The position numbers and the translations under genes are program-made. From NCBI GenBank assembly GCA_029945855.1, contig JAQSDJ010000048.1, positions 1-59,018 of the forward strand: 59,018 bases of DNA, in the 5' to 3' direction. Origin of the DNA: Lacunisphaera sp. (GTDB taxonomy: Bacteria > Verrucomicrobiota > Verrucomicrobiia > Opitutales > Opitutaceae). Below the pieces are notes generated by a model. It was not told the origin of the DNA and did no database searches. It saw only the letters and a list, made by a program, of their open reading frames with translations. Of this stretch, positions 20,211-29,248 are shown piece after piece. Positions within the stretch are counted from its first letter, which is position 1. The number at the start of each line of letters is the position of its first letter.

Positions 20211-20831
20211 ATGGCCGCCCCCGCCAAACCCGAAGCCAAGCCGGCACCCGCCGCCCCCGACAAGGACAAGCCGGCCGCCGACGGCGCCGCGACCGCCGCG
20301 CCCACCGCCAAGGGCTCCGCGCTCAAGGCGTGGCTGCCCGCCCTCGTCATCCTCGTGCTCGCACCCGCCGGCAGCTTCGCCCTCGCGGAGTTCGTCCTGC
20401 TGCCCCGCCTGCAGGCCAAGCTCGCCGCCCCCGCCGCGACGGCCGCCGCCGAGGACGCGGAAGCGCCCGCCGCGGAATCCGCCCATTCCGGCGAGAAGAA
20501 GGGCCACGGGGAGAAGGAAGGCGCCGCGGCCGGCAACTACGAGTTCGCCAACGTCGTCGTCAACCTCGCCGGCACCATGGGCACCCGCTACCTCAAGACC
20601 AGTTTCGTCGTCACCGGCGTCAAGAACGTCTCCACCAAGGGCCTCTTCGAGGCGGACAAGGCCAAGCTGACCGACATCACCCTCAACGTCCTCTCCTCGC
20701 TCTCGCTCGCCGATCTCGAGGAACCCGGCTCCAAGAACGTCCTCCGCGAAAAGCTCGTCGCCGCCTACAACCAGGCGCTCGGCAAGCGCGTGGTCGAGCA
20801 GGTCTATTTCTCGGATTTCGTGATCCAGTGA
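20211..20831 (+). CDS. fliL: Flagellar basal body-associated protein FliL
   Basis: Single N-terminal TM; EFANVVVNLAGTMGTRYLKTSFVVTG; C-terminal VVEQVYFSDFVIQ. Confidence 0.85.
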   Translation: MAAPAKPEAKPAPAAPDKDKPAADGAATAAPTAKGSALKAWLPALVILVLAPAGSFALAEFVLLPRLQAKLAAPAATAAAEDAEAPAAESAHSGEKKGHGEKEGAAAGNYEFANVVVNLAGTMGTRYLKTSFVVTGVKNVSTKGLFEADKAKLTDITLNVLSSLSLADLEEPGSKNVLREKLVAAYNQALGKRVVEQVYFSDFVIQ

Positions 20832-20839
20832 CCGCCGGT

Positions 20840-21862
20840 ATGGCCGACGAATCCGCACCTCCCGCCTCCGAGTTCCTCGATCAGTCCGAGATCGACCGGC
20901 TGCTGTCGCAGGCCACGGCGCAGACCACGGGGAAGTCGATGCTCATCCGCGCGGACGGCCGGCGCGGCGGGGAGGCGGTGGACGCCAAGGTCGAGGTCTA
21001 CGATTTCCGCAACCCCGCCTTCCTCTCGGAGGTCGAGCTCCGCCGCCTGCGCCTGCTGCACGAGGATTTCATCCGCTATCTCAGCGCGCGCCTCTCGCTC
21101 TTCCTCCGCATGGAGCTCGGCCTGAAGATGGCCAAACTCACAACCGTCGCCTACTCGAAGTTCACCGAAGCGCTGCCCAGCCCCACCCACATCTGCCTCT
21201 TCAAGGCCGAACCCCTCGCCGGCGTCGGCGTCATCGACATCAACCCGCGCCTCGCGCTCACCATCGCCGACCGCCTCCTGGGCGGCCGCGGCCATTCCGT
21301 GAAGGCCGAGCGCTACCTGACCGAGATCGAAATCGCGCTGCTGGAGGACGTCATCAACATCATCCTCGAGGAGTGGAGCAACCAGTGGAAGACGGAGCAG
21401 GAACTCCACCCGACCATCATCGGCCACGAGAACAACGGCCGCTTCCTCCAGACCTCCCCCAAGGACGCCGTCATCCTGAGCCTCACGCTTGAGGTGAGTT
21501 TCGGCGACTGCTCCGAGCAGATCCAGCTGGGCGTGCCCTACTACACCATCGAGCCGCTCGTGAAGAAGATGCAGGCCCGCCGGCAGAAGGACACCGCCGT
21601 GTCCACCGTCGTCAAGAACGCCTCCTGGCAGAAGGTCTACGACCATATCACGATGCCCGTGCGCGCCGAGTGGGACGCCCTCGACCTCTCGCTCCGCGAG
21701 GTGAGCAGCCTCCGCGTCGGCGACGTCATCGAGCTGCCCGCCCTCCTCATGCAGCAGACGCGCGTGCTCCTCAACGGCACCGCCAAGTTCATCGGCACGG
21801 TCGGGCATGATTCCGACCGCGTCGCCATCCAGATCACCCGCAAGATTCCCGCCCAACCCTAG
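20840..21862 (+). CDS. fliM: Flagellar motor switch protein FliM
   Basis: FLDQSEIDRLLSQA; VYDFRNPAFLSEVELRRLRLLHEDFIRYLSARLS; GVIDINPRLALTIADRLLGGRG. Confidence 0.95.
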   Translation: MADESAPPASEFLDQSEIDRLLSQATAQTTGKSMLIRADGRRGGEAVDAKVEVYDFRNPAFLSEVELRRLRLLHEDFIRYLSARLSLFLRMELGLKMAKLTTVAYSKFTEALPSPTHICLFKAEPLAGVGVIDINPRLALTIADRLLGGRGHSVKAERYLTEIEIALLEDVINIILEEWSNQWKTEQELHPTIIGHENNGRFLQTSPKDAVILSLTLEVSFGDCSEQIQLGVPYYTIEPLVKKMQARRQKDTAVSTVVKNASWQKVYDHITMPVRAEWDALDLSLREVSSLRVGDVIELPALLMQQTRVLLNGTAKFIGTVGHDSDRVAIQITRKIPAQP

Positions 21863-21869
21863 CCTGCCC

Positions 21870-22133
21870 ATGGCCTCCCCGCTCGAAGACAAAACCCTCG
21901 ACATCCTCCTCGACGTAAAGGTGAAAGTCACCGTCCAGCTCGGCTCCTGCCTGCTGCCCATGCGCGACGTGCTCGAGCTCTCCCCCGGCTCCGTCGTGCA
22001 GCTCACCCAGCACGCGAACGACCCGGTCGGACTCTACGTCAACGACAAGCTCGTCGCCTACGGCGAGGTCGTCGTCGTCGAGGACAACTTCGGCATCAAG
22101 ATCACCGAGCTCGTCGGTTCCATCAAACCGTGA
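21870..22133 (+). CDS. fliN: Flagellar motor switch protein FliN
   Basis: ILLDVKVKVTVQLGSCLLPMRDVLELSPGSVVQLTQHANDPVGLYVNDKLVAYGEVVVVEDNFGIKITEL. Confidence 0.95.
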   Translation: MASPLEDKTLDILLDVKVKVTVQLGSCLLPMRDVLELSPGSVVQLTQHANDPVGLYVNDKLVAYGEVVVVEDNFGIKITELVGSIKP

Positions 22134-22546
22134 GCCGGCCGCGCCCATTTTTGTCCGGGATCCTCGCGCTGCTCCTGCTCGGCCTCGCGCGGCCGGTCCT
22201 CGCCCAGACGCCGGATGAGATCGTCCGGCCGCGCCCCCCGGCCCCGGCCGCCGCGCCGCTCGCCGGCCGCCCGGCCGGCCGCACCAACACCACGCTGCTC
22301 CTGTTCGGCCTCGCCGCCGCCGCCGCCGGCGGCTGGCTCCTCTGGCAGCAGCGCCGCTCACCCCGCGGCGCCGCCGGCCGTGAGGCCCGCAAGCTCGCCA
22401 TCGCCGAGACCCGCACGCTGGGCAACCGCCAGTATCTCGTCGTCGCCGACTACGACGGCCGCAAATTCCTCCTCGGCGTCTGCCCCGGCCGCATCGAGCT
22501 CCTCGTGCCGCTGAACGACGACGCCCCCCGGGCCAAGACCCCATGA
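22130..22546 (+). CDS. fliO: FliO-like flagellar biosynthesis protein
   Basis: Signal/TM protein between fliN and fliP; RTLGNRQYLVVADYDGRKFLLGVCPGRIELL; GTG start overlapping fliN stop. Confidence 0.75.
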   Translation: MSRPRPFLSGILALLLLGLARPVLAQTPDEIVRPRPPAPAAAPLAGRPAGRTNTTLLLFGLAAAAAGGWLLWQQRRSPRGAAGREARKLAIAETRTLGNRQYLVVADYDGRKFLLGVCPGRIELLVPLNDDAPRAKTP

Positions 22547-23397
22547 AGCCCCTGGATTTCCACCTGCTCGCTTTCGGCCATGCTGCGCGCAGCATGACCA
22601 GGATCGTGGTCCTGTTGCTGGGCTTGGCCTGCCTGACCGTCGCGCCCGCCTGGGCGCAGACCGGCCCGACGACCGCCCTCGCCCCCGGCGCCCTGCCGGC
22701 CTCCGCCGCCGCCCAGTCGGCCGAGCCGCTCCGTCTTTCCATCAACCTGGAGGGCGCCCAGCAACCGGCGCAACTGAGCGTCGCCGTGCAGATCGTGCTG
22801 CTGATGACGCTCCTGTCCGTCGCGCCGTCGCTCGTGCTGCTGATGACCAGCTTCACGCGCATCGTGATCGTGCTCGGCTTCGTCCGTTCCGCCCTCGGCG
22901 TGCCCAGCGCGCCGTCGAACCAGATCATCGTCGGCCTGTCCCTCTTCCTCACCTTCTTCATCATGGGCCCGGTTTTCGACCGCGTGCACGCCGACGCCCT
23001 CAAGCCCTACCTCGACGGCAAGATGTCCTCCGCCGACGCGCTCGACCGGGCCACGGTGCCGGTCAAGGAGTTCATGCTGAAACAGACCCGCATGCGCGAC
23101 CTCGAGTATTTCCTCGAGCTCGGCGGCTACGGCCCCACCGCGGTGAAGGAACTGCCCATGCGCGTCGTGATCCCGGCGTTCGTCATCAGCGAACTCCAGA
23201 CCGCCTTCCAGATGGGCTTCCTGCTCTTCCTGCCCTTCCTCGTGATCGATTTCCTCGTGTCCTCGGTGCTGATGGCGCTGGGCATGATGATGATGCCGCC
23301 CAACGTCGTGTCGCTGCCCTTCAAGCTCCTGCTCTTCGTCCTCGTCGACGGCTGGCACCTCATCGTGAAAACCCTCGTCCAGAGCTTTATCGCCTGA
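22543..23397 (+). CDS. fliP: Flagellar biosynthetic protein FliP
   Basis: VLLMTLLSVAPSLVLLMTSFTRIVIVLGFVRSALGVPSAPSNQIIVGLSLFLTFFIM; LVIDFLVSSVLMALGMMMMPPNVVSLPFKLLLFVLVDGW. Confidence 0.97.
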   Translation: MKPLDFHLLAFGHAARSMTRIVVLLLGLACLTVAPAWAQTGPTTALAPGALPASAAAQSAEPLRLSINLEGAQQPAQLSVAVQIVLLMTLLSVAPSLVLLMTSFTRIVIVLGFVRSALGVPSAPSNQIIVGLSLFLTFFIMGPVFDRVHADALKPYLDGKMSSADALDRATVPVKEFMLKQTRMRDLEYFLELGGYGPTAVKELPMRVVIPAFVISELQTAFQMGFLLFLPFLVIDFLVSSVLMALGMMMMPPNVVSLPFKLLLFVLVDGWHLIVKTLVQSFIA

Positions 23398-23406
23398 GCC
23401 TGCCCC

Positions 23407-23676
23407 ATGAACCCGGAACTCGCCATCGACCTCTTCAAGACCACCGTGATCTTCGCCCTCTACATGGTCGCCCCCTTCCTGCTCGTGATGCTGGTGGTCG
23501 GCCTGGCGGCCAGCCTCTTCCAATCGGTGACCTCGATGCAGGAGAACACCCTGACCTTCGCCCCCAAGCTGCTGGCGCTCGCCGGCCTCTCGATCCTGCT
23601 GGCGCCCTGGCTGCTGCGCTCCCTCACGGAATTTGCGCTGTCCGTCTTCGCCCGCATGCCGGGCCTCGCCCACTAG
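23407..23676 (+). CDS. fliQ: Flagellar biosynthetic protein FliQ
   Basis: 89 aa, two TM segments, LAASLFQSVTSMQENTLTFAPKLLA. Confidence 0.95.
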   Translation: MNPELAIDLFKTTVIFALYMVAPFLLVMLVVGLAASLFQSVTSMQENTLTFAPKLLALAGLSILLAPWLLRSLTEFALSVFARMPGLAH

Positions 23677-23700
23677 CGCCGGGCGCGACCGTTCCGTCGC

Positions 23701-24453
23701 ATGAGCGCCGCCTACCTGTTCACGTGGATGATGGTCTTCCTGCGCGGGCTGGGGGTGGTGATCCTGCTGCCCGTGATCGGCAACAACACGATCCCCGTCA
23801 AGGTCCGCCTCGCCCTCGCCGCCGGCCTCGCGATCCTGCTGACCGGCCTGGTGCCCGAAGCCGCGCTGCCGACTGAGCTCTCCGGGCTCGTCTTCGCGGC
23901 GGCCGGGGAGGTGCTGCTCGGCCTCGCCCTCGGCTTCGTGGCGCGCATGACCTTCGCCGCCGTCGAGATGGCCGGGCGCATCATCTCGTCCGAGATCGGC
24001 CTGGCGGCGACGCCCGGCTTCGGCGCCCCGCAGATGGGCTCGGAACCCCTCGCGGCGTTCCTCTCGACGCTGGCCGTGCTGCTGTTCTTCCTCCTGGGCG
24101 GGCACCTGAGCATCCTGACCGCCTTCGCCCGGAGCTTCATGTTGGCCGCCCCCGGGCACCCGGCGCTCGGCGGCCGCGCCGCGGAGGAGATCGTCGTGGA
24201 CACGGCGCGGGTGATCGAACTCGGCCTGCGCATCGGCGCGCCCTTCATCGCGCTGAACTTCCTCGTGACTCTCGCCTTCTCGGTGCTGGGCCGCGCCGTG
24301 CCGAAGATGAACATCTTCATCCTCAGTTTTTCCGTGCGCGCCCTCCTCGGGCTCGGCCTCCTCGCCGGCTCCGGCGCGCTGATCGCCCGGTATCTCTACG
24401 TCGAGTTCGCGGATCTGCCGATGCAGATGCTGCAGATTCTGCCGGCACGCTGA
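23701..24453 (+). CDS. fliR: Flagellar biosynthetic protein FliR
   Basis: Multi-[26 protein letters not shown]; follows fliQ. Confidence 0.93.
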   Translation: MSAAYLFTWMMVFLRGLGVVILLPVIGNNTIPVKVRLALAAGLAILLTGLVPEAALPTELSGLVFAAAGEVLLGLALGFVARMTFAAVEMAGRIISSEIGLAATPGFGAPQMGSEPLAAFLSTLAVLLFFLLGGHLSILTAFARSFMLAAPGHPALGGRAAEEIVVDTARVIELGLRIGAPFIALNFLVTLAFSVLGRAVPKMNIFILSFSVRALLGLGLLAGSGALIARYLYVEFADLPMQMLQILPAR

Positions 24454-24455
24454 AC

Positions 24456-24592
24456 GGGCAATTTTTGCCCGACGGATGGCGGGAAAAAATCCCGCGGACG
24501 GAAATCATCTCCGCATAAAACTCGTAAAGTTTTAATACGTTGATGATCCGCCGGTAGCACAGGCCCCCCCCACCTTGGCATCAGCGTTGCAT
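24456..24592 (+). promoter_or_regulatory. Candidate sigma54 promoter and upstream palindromes for flhB operon
   Basis: GGGCAATTTTTGCCC 24456-24470; GCGGGAAAAAATCCCGC 24479-24495; AAAGTTTTAAT 24526-24536; CCGGTAGCA 24551-24559; TTGGCATCAGCGTTGCAT (-24 GG at 24577-24578, -12 GC at 24589-24590) with canonical spacing. Confidence 0.65.
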
Positions 24593-24608
24593 TAGGGCGG
24601 TCACCGCG

Positions 24609-25718
24609 ATGTCCGATCAAGACCAAGACAAAGACCAACAGACAGAGCAACCGACCGAGAAGCGTCTCGCGGAGGCAATGGAGCAGGGTCAGTTCGCCAA
24701 GAGTCCGGAGCTCACGGTGGTGATGATTTTGGCGGCGGCGCTCGGGGTGCTCGCCTTCACGGCCGGCTCGAGCAGCGAAACGGTGGCCCAGTATGCGATC
24801 GGGATTTTCACGGGCTTCGCCCGCATGCACGTCGAGCAGGGCACGATCACCGCGACGCTGACCCAGATGATCATGGCCGGCGGCCAGGCGATGTTGCCGA
24901 TCCTCGTCGCCTGCGTCGGCGCGGCCATGCTGGCCGGCGGCCTGCAAAGCGGCTTCCGCCTCTCCCCCAAGGCCGTGTCCTTCCGGCCCGAGGCGCTGAA
25001 CCCCACCAACGGCTTCGGCCGGGTCTTCAACAAGGCCGCCCTGGTGCGCTCCGGCCTCGACGTGCTCAAGGTCATCGCCATCGGCTTCTCCCTTTATCTC
25101 GGCGCCCGCACCCTCCTCCAGGACCCGCTGTTTACCGCGCCCGTCGAGGCCGCCTACCTCTCCACCTTTTTGCTCCAGGCCTCGCTGACCTTTCTCACCC
25201 GGCTGCTCTTCTCGCTCGGGCTCATCGCCGCGATCAGCTACGGCTGGGAAAAATACAAGACCGCGCGCGACCTGATGATGACGCGCCAGCAGGTCAAGGA
25301 CGAGCACCGCAACAACGAGGGCAACGCCCAGATGAAGGCCGCCATGCGCCGCATGGCCCGCCGCCTCATGCAAAAGCAGATGCTGGCCGTCGTGCCGACC
25401 GCCGATGTCATCGTCACGAATCCCACGCACTACGCCGTCGCCCTCAAATATGAGCGCGGGCGCGACCAGGCCCCGGTCATCCTGGCGAAGGGCGAGAACC
25501 AGTTTGCCCGCCGCATCAAGGCCCTCGGCGCCGCCCACGGCGTCCCCACGGTCGAGAACAAGCCCGTGGCGCGCCTCCTCTTCGCCCTCGGCGCCGTCGG
25601 CGAGACCATCCCGCCCCAGCTCTACCAGGCCGTGGCCGAGATCCTCGCCGTCGTCTACCGGCTGAACCGTTACTACTTCCACGAGCTGAAGTCCCGCCGC
25701 CTGGCGGCCGCCTCCTGA
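24609..25718 (+). CDS. flhB: Flagellar biosynthesis protein FlhB
   Basis: EQPTEKRLAEAMEQGQFAKSPEL; autocleavage site VTNPTHYAVALKYERG. Confidence 0.96.
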   Translation: MSDQDQDKDQQTEQPTEKRLAEAMEQGQFAKSPELTVVMILAAALGVLAFTAGSSSETVAQYAIGIFTGFARMHVEQGTITATLTQMIMAGGQAMLPILVACVGAAMLAGGLQSGFRLSPKAVSFRPEALNPTNGFGRVFNKAALVRSGLDVLKVIAIGFSLYLGARTLLQDPLFTAPVEAAYLSTFLLQASLTFLTRLLFSLGLIAAISYGWEKYKTARDLMMTRQQVKDEHRNNEGNAQMKAAMRRMARRLMQKQMLAVVPTADVIVTNPTHYAVALKYERGRDQAPVILAKGENQFARRIKALGAAHGVPTVENKPVARLLFALGAVGETIPPQLYQAVAEILAVVYRLNRYYFHELKSRRLAAAS

Positions 25719-25721
25719 GCC

Positions 25722-27875
25722 ATGCCCATCAGCTCCAACAGTTACATCACGCGCCTGTTCCTGCGGGCCGACCTGCTGTTCGCCATGGCGCTGTTCGGCA
25801 CGATCCTGCTGCTCGTGCTGCCGGTTCCGCCGTTCCTCATCGACGTCCTGCTGGCCCTCAACATCGGCCTCTCGCTCCTCGTCCTGCTCGCCATCGTCTA
25901 CGTCCGCGACCCGCCGGAGTTCTCCGCCTTCCCGACGATGCTGCTGACGCTGACGCTCTTCCGCCTCGCGCTCAACATCAGCTCCACCCGCCAGATCCTC
26001 GGCCACGGCTACGCCGGCGAGATCATCGAGTCGTTCGGCAACTTCGTCATCCAGGGCAACTACATCGTCGGCGCCGTGGTGTTCGTGATCCTCGTCGTCA
26101 TCAATTTCGTCGTCATCACCAAGGGCGCCGGCCGCATCGCCGAGGTCACCGCGCGCTTCACCCTCGACGCCCTCCCCGGCAAGCAGATGGCCATCGATGC
26201 CGAGCTCAACGCCGGCATCATCGACGAGGTCACCGCCACCGCCCGCCGCGTCAAGGTGCAGAAGGAGGCCGATTTCTACGGCGCGATGGACGGCGCCTCG
26301 AAGTTCGTCCGCGGCGACGCCATCGCCGGCATCCTCATCACCCTCGTCAACGTCATCGGCGGCTTCGCCATCGGCGTCTTCCAGATGGACATGACGCTCA
26401 GCGAGTCGCTGGCGAAGTTCACGCTCCTCTCGATCGGTGACGGCCTCGTCTCCCAGGTCCCCGCCCTCATCATCTCCATCGGCGCCGGCCTCCTCGTCAC
26501 CCGCGCCTCCGACAACAACAACCTCGGCACCCAGATCACCGGCCAGCTCGTCCGCTACCCGCGTGCGCTCCAGTTCACCGCCGTCTGCATGGCGGTCTTC
26601 GGCCTCATGCCGGGCATGCCCCTGCTGCCCTTCCTCGGTCTCGCGGCGGTGGCCGGCTTCATGGCCCGGACGCTCAAGGACCACAACGCCGACGCCGATG
26701 CCCGCGCCGGCGCCCCCAAGGCCGGCGCCGCCGCCGGCAAATCCGGCACCACCGTCGGCGCGGCCGTCGCCGGCGCCCCGGCCCCGGGCTCCACCAGCGA
26801 TGACGTCCGCAAGCTTATCGACGTCGATGTCTTCGCCATCGAGATCGGCTACGGCCTGCTCACGCTGGCCGACACGAAGATGGGCGGCGACCTGCTCGCC
26901 CGCGTCACCGGCGTCCGCAAGGCGCTCGCCCGCGAGAAGGGTGTCGTCGTCCCGCCGGTCTCCGTCCGCGACAACCTCGAGCTCGAGCCCAACGACTACC
27001 GCTTCCTCCTCCGCGGCAAGGCCGTCGCCCGCGGCTCGCTCGTCCCCGGCCGCTTCCTCGCGATGAACGTCGCCGGCAGCACCGTCGCCCTCCGCGGCAT
27101 TCCCACGCGCGAGCCCGTGTTCAACCTCGACGCCACCTGGATCGACGAGGCGGAAAAGAAGACCGCCGAACTCAACAACTACACCGTCGTCGACCCCTCG
27201 TCCGTCCTGATCACCCATCTGTCCGAGATCCTCAAGGCCTCGGCCCACCACCTCCTCACCCGCCAGGACGTGCAGGCGCTCATCGACCACGTCAAGGGCA
27301 CCCACCCCACGCTCGTCGCCGAACTGCTGCCCGACCTCGTCAACATCGGCGTCATCCAGCGCGTGCTCCAGAACCTCCTCCGCGAGCACGTGGCCATCCT
27401 CAACCTGCCGCTCATCCTCGAGGGCATCGCCGACTTTGCCTCGCTTTCCAAGAATCCGGACGACCTCAGCGAACTCGTCCGCCGGCGCCTCGGCCTCTAC
27501 TTCGTGCCCGAATACGAGACCCGCCCGGGCGTGCTCAAGGCCCTTACCCTCGACCCGCGCCTGGAGCAGGCGCTCACGGGCAAGGTCCACCGTTCCCCGA
27601 CCGAGATCGGCCTCGCCCTCGATCCGGCGACCGGCCGCCACCTGCTCGAGGAACTCAACCGCCGCACCACCGAGCTCACCACCGCGGGGCTCCCCGCCGT
27701 GCTCGTCGTCTCCACCGAGATCCGCCTGCCGCTGAAACGCTTCCTCGAGCCGTCCTTCCCGCGCCTCTCCGTCATCGCCTTCCAGGAGCTGCCCCCCGCC
27801 ACCGAGGTGGAGAACGCCGGCCTGGTCCCCGCCCCCGCCCACCTCCTCCGCCCCGAGCTGAAGACCGCCGCCTGA
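25722..27875 (+). CDS. flhA: Flagellar biosynthesis protein FlhA
   Basis: MLLTLTLFRLALNISSTRQILGHGYAGEIIESFGNFVIQGNYIVGAVVFVILVVINFVVITKGAGRIAEVTARFTLDALPGKQMAIDAELNAG; full length. Confidence 0.97.
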   Translation: MPISSNSYITRLFLRADLLFAMALFGTILLLVLPVPPFLIDVLLALNIGLSLLVLLAIVYVRDPPEFSAFPTMLLTLTLFRLALNISSTRQILGHGYAGEIIESFGNFVIQGNYIVGAVVFVILVVINFVVITKGAGRIAEVTARFTLDALPGKQMAIDAELNAGIIDEVTATARRVKVQKEADFYGAMDGASKFVRGDAIAGILITLVNVIGGFAIGVFQMDMTLSESLAKFTLLSIGDGLVSQVPALIISIGAGLLVTRASDNNNLGTQITGQLVRYPRALQFTAVCMAVFGLMPGMPLLPFLGLAAVAGFMARTLKDHNADADARAGAPKAGAAAGKSGTTVGAAVAGAPAPGSTSDDVRKLIDVDVFAIEIGYGLLTLADTKMGGDLLARVTGVRKALAREKGVVVPPVSVRDNLELEPNDYRFLLRGKAVARGSLVPGRFLAMNVAGSTVALRGIPTREPVFNLDATWIDEAEKKTAELNNYTVVDPSSVLITHLSEILKASAHHLLTRQDVQALIDHVKGTHPTLVAELLPDLVNIGVIQRVLQNLLREHVAILNLPLILEGIADFASLSKNPDDLSELVRRRLGLYFVPEYETRPGVLKALTLDPRLEQALTGKVHRSPTEIGLALDPATGRHLLEELNRRTTELTTAGLPAVLVVSTEIRLPLKRFLEPSFPRLSVIAFQELPPATEVENAGLVPAPAHLLRPELKTAA

Positions 27876-27891
27876 ACCCTTTCCCTCGTCC

Positions 27892-28989
27892 ATGAATTTT
27901 CCCACCGCCCCAGGAACCACCTTCCGGTTTGTCGTCGGCTCGGCCGACCAGGCCGCCCAGCTGATCCGCGATCAACTCGGCGACCGCGCCCGCGTCCTCT
28001 CGGTCCGCAACGTCGCCCCCGGCGGCCTCTTCGGCTTCATGAGCGCCCCCAGGCTGGAGGTCGTCGCCCAGATCGCCGGCCCGGCCGATAGCGCGCCGCC
28101 GGCCGCCACCCCCGCCGAGACCGAGCCGGCCGCCTCGCCCGCGCTGCGCCGCCCGTCGTCCCCTTTCGCCGATTCGCCGCAGCGCCTCACCGACCTGCTC
28201 CGCCGGTCCGGCTTCTCGGAAAAACTGCTGCTGCGCCTCTTCGAGTCACCCGCCTGGCTCACGCTCAACGAGCTGCCGCTGCATCGCGCGCTCGTCGAGA
28301 CCGGCCGCCATCTGCGCAAGCTCGCCCCCGTGCGGGCGGATGCCGCCCCGCTCACCCGCGCCGCTTTCATCGGCACACCCGGCGCGGGGCGCACCACCGC
28401 GCTCTGCAAGTGGCTTTCGGCGGAAGTCTTCCGCCGGGCGCGCATCGGCCATGTCATCACGGCCGAGTTCGACCGGCCGAACCCCACCGGGCCCCTGCCC
28501 GTGTTCTGCGAGGCGCTCGGGGTGCCGCTGGCGCATTTCCCGGCCTCGACCCAGCCCGCCACCCTCGGCGCCTTTGTCTATTTCGACCTGCCGGGCCTCT
28601 CCGTCCGCCACCCGGCCGACAACGCGGCCCTCGCGGATTTCCTCGAGCGCGAACGCATCACCCAGCGCGTCCTCGTGCTCAACGCCGCCTACGACCACGC
28701 CGCGCTGCGCGCCGGCTACGCCGCCGGCCGCGACCTCGGCGCCACCCACGTGGTCTTCACCCACCTTGACGAGGTCACGCAATGGGGCCGGCTCTGGGAC
28801 TACCTGCTCGACGAGGACATCCAGCCGCTGTTCCTCGCCACCGGCCCCTCCCTCACCGGCGACCTCGAGGAGGATCCCCTCGAGGCCGTCGCCCGCCGCA
28901 CCCTGCCGGCCACCGCCCCGGCGGAGGAACCGGAGACCGCGGACGACGCCGCCGCGGAAACCGCCCACACCTTCAACGCCGCCGCCTGA
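27892..28989 (+). CDS. flhF: Divergent FlhF-like SRP-family GTPase
   Basis: Position after flhA; N-terminal LIRDQLGDRARVLSVRNV; P-loop-like GTPGAGRTTALCKWLSAEVF; VFTHLDEVTQWGRLWDYLLDEDIQPLFLATG. Confidence 0.75.
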   Translation: MNFPTAPGTTFRFVVGSADQAAQLIRDQLGDRARVLSVRNVAPGGLFGFMSAPRLEVVAQIAGPADSAPPAATPAETEPAASPALRRPSSPFADSPQRLTDLLRRSGFSEKLLLRLFESPAWLTLNELPLHRALVETGRHLRKLAPVRADAAPLTRAAFIGTPGAGRTTALCKWLSAEVFRRARIGHVITAEFDRPNPTGPLPVFCEALGVPLAHFPASTQPATLGAFVYFDLPGLSVRHPADNAALADFLERERITQRVLVLNAAYDHAALRAGYAAGRDLGATHVVFTHLDEVTQWGRLWDYLLDEDIQPLFLATGPSLTGDLEEDPLEAVARRTLPATAPAEEPETADDAAAETAHTFNAAA

Positions 28990-28991
28990 TC

Positions 28992-29228
28992 ATGCGCTTC
29001 ATCTTCCTGCTCGGAGGCACCCTCGGTTTCCTGCTCGCCGCCACGACCAGCTGGCAGGCGGACCATGCGGCCGACCGCATCCTCCTCGACGGCGCCCTCG
29101 GCTGCCTCGCCGGCGCCCTCCTGTTCCGCTGGCTGTGGACCGTGCTCCTGCGCGGCCTGCGCGAAACCCTGCTCTCCCGCCAGGAGGCCGCGACCGCGGC
29201 CGCCGCGGCGAAAACCAAGCCTCTTTGA
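28992..29228 (+). CDS. Small hypothetical membrane protein
   Basis: 78 aa, two hydrophobic segments; sits between flhF and fliA. Confidence 0.6.
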   Translation: MRFIFLLGGTLGFLLAATTSWQADHAADRILLDGALGCLAGALLFRWLWTVLLRGLRETLLSRQEAATAAAAAKTKPL

Positions 29229-29248
29229 GTCAACCCCATGATATTCCC

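Noticed and set aside
18677-20839. N-terminal extension of the fliM frame (1061-aa ORF)
   Set aside because: Overlaps flgD, flgE and fliL; FliM proper starts at 20840 with the conserved FLDQSEIDRLL region.
24455-24471. CGGGCAATTTTTGCCCG as a rho-independent terminator for fliR
   Set aside because: No following T-run on the plus strand, and the same palindrome class recurs upstream of flgF and flgB, so a regulatory site is favoured.
24396-27920. 1174-aa minus ORF antisense to flhB/flhA
   Set aside because: High-GC antisense frame; low-complexity G/D/E/A/V composition, while the plus strand encodes clear FlhA and FlhB.
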